A DNA stretch of 17,334 nucleotides from the NCBI GenBank assembly GCA_900088475.1, contig FLMG01002392.1, positions 1 through 17,334 of the forward strand. The letters run 5' to 3'. Positions 9,567-17,334 of the stretch are shown here, piece after piece (the first letter of the stretch is position 1; the number at the start of each line of letters is the position of its first letter). A program made the translations under genes and the position numbers. The notes below the pieces were generated by a model. That model saw only the letters and a list, made by a program, of their open reading frames with translations. It was not told the DNA's origin and searched no databases. The stretch comes from Hyphochytrium catenoides. Its lineage: Eukaryota > Sar > Hyphochytriomycetes > Hyphochytriales > Hyphochytriaceae.

Positions 9567-12500
9567 ATGGTGGAAGCTAAAGAAGAGAAGAAGGATGCAA
9601 GTAAAGGCCAAGACGACGTGAGAGGCCGAACTGACGAGAAGGAGGAGGAGGCGCGGAAAAAGAGTAAGACATAACTACCAAGTTAACCCTTCATGCACCA
9701 ATCTCTCCTTCCCTATTGAGGTCTACTCGACACCTAACCATCTAGCTCATCCCCTTGGGGTTTACTATGGCTCAGGTCCATGGCTCCATGCCTGGTACGA
9801 CCCGGTGGCAGGCATCCAAGCCTTCTCAAGGTAGAGTGCCCCCTATATACGTCCCGCGCCAACTCCATGAGAGGACATCTATACTTGATTTGCTGGCTTG
9901 GCCACCATAGGCGCGCTGCTATATCTCCATGTTTTACCCTTGTTGATCTCTGCTTTCTCCCCCTTCTTAGCCTATTTCCATAATAATACTCTTGCCTCGT
10001 TTCAGCGGCCTGGTTTGCTCAGACCTCTTCGATGACGGAGAGAACCGGCTCGTTGTAGGAGACAGATCACGCAAGCTGCGGATCTATAAAGGTGCCTGAC
10101 CTACTTTTTCCAATCGCTATCTCTTTTCTCGCCTATGGCTGTGTCAACCTCCCTCTCAGTCAAACTCGTCTACTCTTATTCTCCCGCCTCACCTATTGGC
10201 GGTCCATTCTCCCCCCTCACCTATTGGCGGTCCATTCTCCCCCCTCCCCTATTGGCGGTCTGAATGCTTGGCGTCTCTGCCTTCGTCTCTCCCACGAAAG
10301 ACCAATTCATAGTCCTCAACCTCTTATTAGCATCGTCGGTCTGTTCCTGGCATTACTAATTGGGGTCTCGTCTCTTTTGCCTGCCTCTTCATTATCTTTC
10401 CCTCGACAGGAACCACATTGGCTACTGAAGTACCACTACTGGGAATACCGTCCGCTGTTTGTCAATATTACTCAGGTCAGCGTGGTTGGAGTACAGCACC
10501 CATATAAGTGTTCTTAATAGTCTTGAGAGGAGAGAGGCGTAGAGCTAGAAAGCAAAAAGACTCACCTCCGCCTGTTCTTCGCCGTAGACACCATGAGCCC
10601 AAGGATCCCTTGCATAGCTGTGGCCTCTGGCCCTAGCGTCTACATTTACCGCAGTCTTAGACCGTTCTTCAAGTTCACATATCCGTCACAACACTCTTCC
10701 ACCTTCATTCCACTTCACAGTCTGAGCTCAATCGGGCATCTCCCCTCCATGGCTCACTTACTCAAAAGCAGCTATCTTTGTCGCTAATTTACCTCGCTCT
10801 GAACTCCCCGTCATTGTGCACTGAGCACTTATTCCGCACACTTTCCGGGCCTGAGCGCCTTCTATCTTTTGACGCTAGATTAAATTTAGGTACCTCTTCT
10901 ATTACTGGGCTGCTTCCTTAACCGCTACTACTGTCCCAGCGCTTCCCATGAAGGGTTCCGAACTGGAAATCTGGCAGCAGCTGCTGAAGGACAAGACTTC
11001 AGTTTCTGAAGCCACGGAGGCACTTAATAGTCTCAGGTGGGGTTTCCCTTCGTATCCCTGTCAATATCAGTGCGGCGGAAGCCTTGGCTACGTTAGAACA
11101 GGTTCTCTAGACAAAAAGAAGGCGTCTGTCCTTGTCCCTTCCACATAACCTTTCCGTTCTACAATTGTCCTCTACTCTTGTAGAGAGCGAAGTGCATTGA
11201 CAGTAGATGCGTACCTTTAGGGAAAGCGGAAGTCCATTGACTTCAAGATCTGTCGAGTTCTTAGCCCTTGACACGCCAGCCAAGCAAACGGAATACGTTG
11301 GCCTGTACGTGCTCCTGCTTCCACTGTATCGTGTGCTAATTAACTCCTAGATTCTTGCTATAACTTGGCCATCTCCTTTCCTCCTATTGGTTCACCACAT
11401 CAGGTATAGTTCCTGTAGTTTCTCTCTGTCCTTCTGATTGAGAGGAAGTCTCATGTGTGATGCTATCCTATTCAACTCAAATGGTCCATAACCTTTTCTC
11501 CCAAGATGCGACTCTTCCTCTCTGGAGGATCCTGTCTCTGTTACATGCATGTCTGTGCTGAAGAAGTGTCTGGATGACGACGACGCTGTGGCAGGGTAAG
11601 GGCAAAGACTACCTCGTATTCTACTTTGCACGCCTCTTCCCTTGCGGAGGAAGGACAGCGAAAGGCAGTTTTTTCGTGGTTGGGTCTTCTTTGTAGTCTT
11701 TCTAAACTCTGCTCATTCACCGCTATGGGGTTGGAATTATTATGGCTTTCATGCCCTGACTGTAGCTCGAAGGTCGTCTCACTTGTCTGTTCTTCTAAAC
11801 TCTAGTTCAACTCTCCCGTTGCCCCCGACGACTTCGCACTTAATATATTCTCTCACAACTCTTTGGTCTAGGCTAGTGCTTGGGACGGAGAAAAATCAAG
11901 TCATTCTCCTCAATCCGCAAGGCGCCGCAATACTAAAGACGTAGGGATCACTTCAGCTCTCTATCGTTAACCTCTTCTTGGCCACTCACTCTCATAAAGT
12001 TGGCGCCACCGCTTAAGTTCAGTGCCTTTGCGGCTCGCTTCCTTACTCTTATCGACCGCTGCAGACCAACTCCCTATGGTATTCTTAACTTCGTCATGTC
12101 CATCGCCTTATGATATCGTACTTTTTTTGCAGGATCAACGTACCAGGAACTCCTGCCTTTCTAGCAGTGTTTGGGCTCTATGACGTTGAATTTCGCATCG
12201 TAGTTGCATGCCGTGACAACAGCATCTACTTTATCAAGGTTGATTGTGTTATGGGGAGGAGAAGGGACACTAGGTTGCGTGTCAGAGTGCATTTGCTTCC
12301 AGGCCGGAAGACTAGGCGGGCCATCGTGAACTAGCGTTAGATTCTCATGGGATAGCGGAGAGGGTCACATACTGGTCACGATGCTGGCTGTGCATTATTC
12401 TCATCATCGACTCAACGTCAGCTCACTTTCATCGTCTTCACCACTGTTCTTTTTTTCTCTCGTTGGCAGAACAATGAGCTCTTGACGACCAAAATTGAGA

Positions 12501-15350
12501 TGGAGGTTCCCCTTTGCGGTATGGTGAAGGTAGGACAGGATATCGTCGTCGCTGGAATGGATAACTCCATACAGTCATTCAATCTCAAGGTAAGCTCTTT
12601 GCCGTCAGGTCGTGTTGAGGCGTCCGAAACCCACCACTTCTGATTATGGAGCCCCATTCCTCTTGTTCTATTTCATCGCTGATGCATATCTCTCTCTTTT
12701 CTCTATCAGGGAAAGAAAAATTGGTCGTTCTCGGTCCCAGTGGCTATCACCAATATTGAGGTGCTCGCAGCCAACAGGACTAGGAATATCCCCTGCCTCA
12801 TCATAGCGTTATGTACAGGAGAGGTGCAGGTCTACCACGAAAGAAATCTGGTACGAAAGGAGCTCTCTTGTTGCCTAGAATGTAACAACTACGTCGTGCC
12901 CGCCCAGACTGACTCATCTATTTGGTCTCTTAGACGGGGCGGAGGACCTTACGTTGGTTAAAAGTTGGCTTTCTTATCGGACATTCTCTTGAGCTCCTAT
13001 TAATGGCTCTTCATGAATATCTGCGTGTGTTACCCTAGTTTTCGGCTTTCTCAAAATAGCTCTCATGAAAGCCTCTTCTGGCTGCTCCCATCCTAACAAT
13101 TTTATTGGTATGGTTTGCAGGTCGCGACCCTTGCCACCGGTGAGCCAGTAAATGGCATCCGCTTTGGCAAGTATGGGAGGGAGGACAATACACTGCTTAT
13201 TGTTCACAAGGTCAGAGCATCTGCTTGTTTACGCAAGCACCTATGGCTTGTTGGGTTCTCGTTTCTTCATCTAAAACGCCAGCTTGTGTCTGAGCTCACA
13301 TCATCCTGTTCTAACCTGGGCTCACATCACTCTGTTCTAACCATTTTATGCTGCCTGCTGCAGAGCGGAGCTCTTACTATCAAGATGCTTTCGAGGCACT
13401 TTCAGCTGGAGGTAGGACAGAAGGTTCATACTCTAGTCCTTGGGACTGTTTTTTCTTTTTCAATGAACGGGAATTGCGCTGTCTTCTTTAATACTGGTTA
13501 CATCGTGTTGTTCATCCTCCTTAACCAATTTCCTCTTACTCCCACTGATCACGTTCTGATGAATAACCTCTAGAAGAGTAAAACTAGACCAGGCCCTCCT
13601 CAAGAACAAGGTGAGTCTTTCGAGCTCGGCTTATGAAGCTATCCACCCAGATCCTTGGAGCTGGGCTCAAAACATATTAACCGATTGACTCGGCAGAAAT
13701 CCCTCTTAATATACCCAAGAAGACGAAGCTATACGTGGAGCAGACGCAAAGGGAGAGAGAACTTGCCGTCGATATGCATCGCGTCTTTCAGGTCGTTTAC
13801 ATTCAAAAGACAAGCCTGGCCTTTAGAAACCCCCGAACAGTGCTGCTCAGCTCTTACCTCCATGCTTCTCTCTTCATTCAGCGTATGCTGGGTACATTTA
13901 TGTACCTCTCTTGCTGTCTCTGCTCCATGTGGTGCTTGCAAAATAAGACGATGTTCGTTGCTGTGCGCTTGTTCATCGGCCACTACTCACTCCCCATTGC
14001 CCTCTTCCAGCGTGATCTATGCAAACTGCGTCTTACCACCGCTCAAGCTTATGTCAAGATGATCACGGACGGTCAGGTACGAGAAACATGGTTAAGCGGT
14101 ACGCTCACCGGTTGCTATGCCGCCTGGGAGAAAGGAAACAGGGGTGGAACATCTGGAAAGAGTGAGGGGACGAGTAACTAGGGATATTCTTCATTTTGGA
14201 CAGGACAATATTAACAAAAAGGAAATCTAACCTCGCCAAGCAGGGCCCAGTATCTGTTTCCTCCGGGACAGCCATCCGCTTGAATGCACAGGTAAGAGGG
14301 CAGTTGCCCAGACAAGAGAAAAGCTTGCCTAGAAAATCACCAGAGGGAATGGGAAGGTGCCAGGTCGGATGAGTTGAGATCGAGGAGCTGGAGTGAGGAA
14401 TACCATAGTAAGGGCGACTAGGCGAACTAAAGCAGAGTAATCTCTTTAGGTGCAAGGCCTGGGACCGGCCTTCAAGATCAAGCTTTCATTGTTGGTAAGA
14501 CACCAGCGTCGAGGATGGAGTTGCTAGTCTTGGCCTCTCTCTCCCTGCCTGCCATCGTCTCTCGCTCTCGTTCTCCTCCCTTATCTCTGTTTTCGGCGTC
14601 TCACTATCATCCCACTCTCTTTTTCTCTTAGCTCCTGTGACCACCAAATTTTACTCGACGTTGTATCTGTCATCATCATCTTCAGTCCCTGTGCGGCTCT
14701 ATATACTGTGTGCACTTTTGAATTTCTCCTGTGCTTCGTTATGAACTGCCTTCTTTCCACAGAACACAGGTTTGAAGACAATGACCAACGTGCCGGTGAC
14801 ACTAAAGTTCAACGCTCAGATGTACAAAGCAGATCTGAATCTTTTTCATATCAGTGCTCTTGTGCCGGTAAGGCCTCCATGTCAAAACCTGTCAAAGAGT
14901 TTTTCATTGATGGCGATGCTTGTATCATTAAGCGTCTCTAGCCAAGATGCCTTACAGTCTGTGGATGCCTATGGCTAACTCTGCTTCTAGGGTCTGCCTC
15001 TGGAGCACGAGGTTAATGTGAGATGCGTGGATCCTCAAGGTGGAGCGGGAACTATCTACGTCTACGTCTGCAACTCTTTCAGGTGCGCCTTCATACTTTG
15101 GACTCGACTGCAAAACTCCATGAGACTGCCCGTCTCTTCCTTACCATCGTCTGGTGATCCTTACCAGTGACTTGAGACTCTTGAGAATTGCTTCTTAGAC
15201 TGTTTGCCAGGATGGTACTCCATTTAACTATGAGCACCGGCTAAGCGTCTGACATCGACCCTGTTTCTCCCTCTGTTCGCATTCAGTACCGTCCCGTTGG
15301 TCTCGGCAGCCGTCCAGATGCCCCTAAGTGAGGAGATAATGCAGCCCTAA
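9567..15350 (+). CDS. BBS1: Bardet-Biedl syndrome 1 protein, BBSome subunit
   Basis: Twenty-two exons: 9567-9663, 9776-9830, 10006-10091, 10410-10475, 10588-10678, 10932-11036, 11221-11304, 11506-11595, 11872-11940, 12133-12238, 12470-12589, 12710-12850, 13121-13210, 13364-13411, 13574-13610, 13697-13791, 14011-14076, 14244-14291, 14450-14494, 14763-14867, 14991-15082 and 15287-15350. They sum to 1800 nt (599 aa; human BBS1 is 593). A charged N-terminus (1-32) leads into a beta-propeller: WLHAWYDPVAGIQAFSS, ENRLVVGDRSRKLRIYKG, CIAVASGPSVYIYRSLRPFF, then a helical insert (about 134-215) and LVLGTEKNQVILLNPQG, YDVEFRIVVACRDNSIYFIK, GIRFGKYGREDNTLLI. A linker with IPKKTKLYVEQTQREREL follows, then a helix and a C-terminal GAE/ear-like domain (about 490-599) with VQGLGPAFKIKLSLL, ending VPLVSAAVQMPLSEEIMQP. 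In the known BBSome, BBS1 binds ARL6/BBS3-GTP and membrane cargo for ciliary trafficking, so a cilium is implied. Intron 5 is of AT-AC type. Exon 18 may begin at 14241 instead, adding one Gln; the gttgat donor after 12238 is weak. Confidence 0.95.
10176..10259 (+). repeat. 28-bp tandem repeat, three copies, in BBS1 intron 3
   Basis: Copies at 10176-10203, 10204-10231 and 10232-10259 differ at only a few positions. Each contains the core CTATTGGCGG, whose complement carries a CCAAT pentamer, and a run of C. It lies mid-intron (10092-10409), away from both splice sites. Confidence 0.9.
10679..10931 (+). other. U12-type AT-AC intron (BBS1 intron 5)
   Basis: The 253-bp intron begins ATATCCGTC (U12 5' consensus ATATCCTTT) and ends TAC. 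The exact branch consensus TTCCTTAAC is at 10914-10922, leaving about 10 nt to the 3' site, within the short range usual for minor introns. Removing it joins phase 2 ends to give FFKFTVPALPMKGSELEIW, which continues the conserved BBS1 strand (human FKFSLPQLP). No GT donor pairs in frame with the tempting AG at 10938-10939 without adding long unconserved sequence. A TAC three bases earlier (10926-10928) would also stay in frame and add one Thr. Confidence 0.88.
13294..13345 (+). repeat. 26-bp direct duplication in BBS1 intron 13
   Basis: GCTCACATCA plus CTGTTCTAACC recurs at 13294-13319 and 13320-13345 with a two-base change in the middle and divergence in the last three bases. Both copies hold TTCTAAC, a branch-site-like sequence; the second lies about 23 nt before the acceptor at 13363, a usual branch distance, so the duplication doubled the candidate branch site. 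Confidence 0.8.
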
Positions 15351-15471
15351 CGGTCTGGTTATGATTACTTTTTGTTCACATAGAACTACATCTGCACGCT
15401 CTATCTAAAGCAAAGTCAATAAGGCACAGAGAGTCTGTCCCTCTCCTAACCCTCATCACAATGCTTCTTTC

Positions 15472-15477
15472 AATAAA
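15472..15477 (+). promoter_or_regulatory. possible polyadenylation signal for BBS1
   Basis: AATAAA at 15472-15477 lies about 122 bp after the BBS1 stop codon on the sense strand, a plausible place for a poly(A) signal. It is supported by motif and position only, and many protists do not rely on this hexamer. Confidence 0.35.
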
Positions 15478-15889
15478 GGAAGGTTGAGAAGAGCAGCAGT
15501 ATATCGTGAAGCTCTCGACCAACGGTATGAACACAGCTCGACCCTGGAGCTGAATATCAAAGCTTGTCCTCTATGACATCTTGTCCCTTTCTAGCTCGGT
15601 CGATGCAGCATCATAAGTAACAGCCAGCAGCCACAGAGGGCGATACTCCATATACCGCGAGGGTAGCCTTCTACGATTGTGGAAAGAGTTGAGATGCGTA
15701 CCCCAAAGTGAACAACAGGGCTAGACTTTGCAAGAAGAGAGTTGATGTCAGCTTGTACCCTTCTTTATTCCGCCCATACATTGATGGAGCCTCTCGAAAG
15801 GGAGAACGTTGTTGTTACTTACTCGAGGGTGATAAGCGTCATCCTTCGTTGTTCTTCCTTCCTCACACTGCTCATATACCATACGTAGT

Positions 15890-15928
15890 GTCTCTCTCTC
15901 TCTCTCTCCCTCTCTCTCTCTCTCTCTC
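15890..15928. repeat. (TC)n microsatellite
   Basis: Almost pure TC dinucleotide with a single CCC interruption near 15908-15910. It lies downstream of BBS1 in a gene-free stretch. Confidence 0.9.
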
Positions 15929-16419
15929 ATCAGCTGCTGCGGGCCTGCAACTGGTACTAATTAGCTCTTCTAAAAAGGGCTGCTCATAAACACTGCGGCT
16001 ATAAGAGTTGATGACGACGACTCTTGTCCCTCACCCCGCCAATGCGTCTTGACCCTTGGTCAATCAGAGGGAGGAAAGGCACAGCGTTCTTCGTCTCTGG
16101 CCCACCAGGAAGGAAATGAAGGTGTTTCGTCGCCCTCCCACACCTTCTTGTTCAGCTTTTCTAGAAGGCGCAATCTTTACCCCTCCTCTCTCCTTCGACG
16201 ACTCTGCCCGGGGCGTGCTCATCTCGTTGCCCTCTGCTGGATGATGATGAGTCCTTCTCTCTTCGCCCTCCACTTTTGCACGAGGGAAGCCACCAGCTCA
16301 GCCATCCTCCCATCACCTTCCTGTTCTGATCAACGACAGGATGATGGACAGAACAAACAGACTCTCCAACCAACGCCCTTCGAACCTGTGAATTGCTCCT
16401 TCCTTTCTCCTAAAAGCCG

Positions 16420-16620
16420 CTCTCTGTGTGTGTGTCTCTCTCTGTCTGGTCTCTCTCTGTGTGTCTTCCTTTCTCTGTCTCTCTCTTTGTCCCTCTCCCT
16501 CTCTCTCTCTCTCTTTGTCTCTCACTCTGCCTCGTTTCTGTCTGGTCTCTCTCCCCCTCTGCCTCTCTCTCCGTCCCTCTCTCTCTCTGCCTCTCTGTCT
16601 CTCTGTCACTCTCTCTCTCA
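16420..16620. repeat. long CT/TCTG-rich simple-sequence region
   Basis: About 200 bp of imperfect CT repeat with a TGTGTGTG block near 16425-16434 and repeated CTCTGTCTGG-like units. The frames it opens on both strands encode only Ser/Leu/Cys or Arg/Glu repeats and are not believable proteins. Confidence 0.9.
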
Positions 16621-17197
16621 AAATTCTGTCTGCTTATTATATGTCAGAGGAGTACGTAACAGTCACTCACCACTCACCCGCTTCAATCAGAGATAAATGG
16701 AGTCTCATACTGAGATTTTACTAGACCTATCCCTGATAATACCAACCTGAAGCGTGACACATTCTTTGTGGGTTGATGTAGGCGGATGGTAATTGTAATA
16801 TATATTCTGAATAACATAAGCCAAGATAGTTAAAACTCATTCCTTTCTAGCTTATATACTGGATCTATATTGTCTACCGTGTCCAGGACTGCCAGATGCA
16901 GCGATATATGGCATCTCCATTCGGTATAGAGCAGAAATGGAGTGATGATAGTTCGTTCTGTTTCATAGACGACGTGGACGCACAGAGCGTAATAAAGAAG
17001 TACAAAGTACAGTACGAGTAGTTGACAGACTAGCGAGCGAGAGAGAGAGCAAGTAGAACTAATCCTTTTCTAAGCTCGTACAGTAAAGCAGAAACTAAAG
17101 AGGCTGAGCCTGCAAGTAACAAGATAGTTCTAATTTTTGTACGAGTAAGTAACCGAGGATTCAACCCACAGGAAGTCGACTTGACTACCTGGTACTA

Positions 17198-17334
17198 CAC
17201 ATTTAGGACGTTTCCCCTACGGGATAGACAGAAGAACTCTGCAGCTGTGGTCACCAACAATTGACACCACTTCTTTGAACATTGGCCACAATAGCCGTTA
17301 GCGGTATTCTCCTTAAGGTCCCACAAGTTGAGCT
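17198..17334 (-). other. weak candidate exon or gene end at right edge
   Basis: Read from the edge, the minus strand is open for about 45 codons to a TAG at 17197-17195 and includes NLWDLKENTANGYCGQCSKKW with a CxxC pair. On the plus strand, AG at 17170-17171 is followed by about 32 open codons, so strand is uncertain. I do not recognise either reading; this may be non-coding. Confidence 0.15.

Larger units (their letters stand above)
15351..17334. other. downstream region with no supported gene
   Basis: After the BBS1 stop I find no recognisable protein, RNA gene or mobile element. The region should hold the BBS1 3' UTR, possibly with the AATAAA-like caataaagg at 15471-15479. Open frames here come mostly from CT-rich repeats. 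Short open stretches at the right edge on both strands are coding-like but unidentified. Confidence 0.5.

Noticed and set aside
10176-10259. The 28-bp repeats as a CRISPR array
   Set aside because: The units are directly tandem with no spacers and lie inside a eukaryotic intron.
10593-10787. BBS1 exon 5 extended to a stop at 10785-10787, or with GT donors at 10685, 10720 or 10780
   Set aside because: The donor at 10685 is out of phase with the next exon, and the other two add unconserved residues and are weak. The AT-AC solution restores the family sequence exactly.
13517-13525. CTCCTTAAC in BBS1 intron 14 as a U12 branch site
   Set aside because: It lies about 48 nt from the acceptor and the donor is gtagga, so the intron looks like an ordinary U2 type.
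16049-16724. Overlapping plus- and minus-strand frames of up to 215 codons
   Set aside because: They are generated by the CT repeat; the products are Ser/Leu/Cys or Arg/Glu simple repeats with no conserved domain.
1-17334. A multi-gene defence system, biosynthetic cluster or mobile element
   Set aside because: The four genes are unrelated ordinary eukaryotic genes in mixed orientation, and I saw no transposase, integrase, reverse transcriptase or long terminal repeats.

Overview
This is nuclear DNA from an intron-rich, ciliated (or ciliate-ancestry) eukaryote. Four spliced protein genes can be assembled from it by hand, and no prokaryotic operon, rRNA, tRNA, CRISPR array or transposase was recognised. 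Introns are mostly 70-470 bp, nearly all GT-AG, and pyrimidine-rich on the transcribed strand. The gene set (ciliary BBS1, translation factor DENR, an APC-family permease with a soluble C-terminal tail, an alpha/beta hydrolase) fits a protist or alga. The permease architecture reminds me of stramenopiles such as oomycetes and brown algae, but that is an impression from memory, not a placement.

Layout. Positions 1-2568 (minus strand) hold a split alpha/beta-hydrolase gene whose C-terminal end is unresolved and may leave the window; its CT-rich introns give the GA-rich plus strand here. Positions 2569-3848 lie between the divergent hydrolase and permease genes and contain an AT-rich inverted repeat. 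Positions 3849-7496 (plus) are an eight-exon amino-acid-permease-like gene (about 716 aa). Positions 7704-8859 (minus) are a complete five-exon DENR gene (199 aa), convergent with the permease. Positions 8860-9566 are a short intergenic stretch between the divergent DENR and BBS1 starts. Positions 9567-15350 (plus) are a complete 22-exon BBS1 gene (599 aa). Positions 15351-17334 show no gene I can support, only CT-rich simple repeats and weak candidate exons.

The most notable signal is in BBS1. The intron between exons 5 and 6 (10679-10931) has no in-frame GT-AG solution that preserves the conserved protein, but reads cleanly as an AT-AC intron of the minor (U12) spliceosome, with an ATATCC 5' site, an exact TTCCTTAAC branch-site consensus and a YAC 3' end. 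The second point is that the hydrolase has Gly where the catalytic Ser of the GxSxG elbow is expected. The genes are not an operon or a functional cluster; each is an ordinary independent eukaryotic gene. Exon boundaries were found by reading splice signals, phases and remembered family conservation; no database search or RNA data was used.
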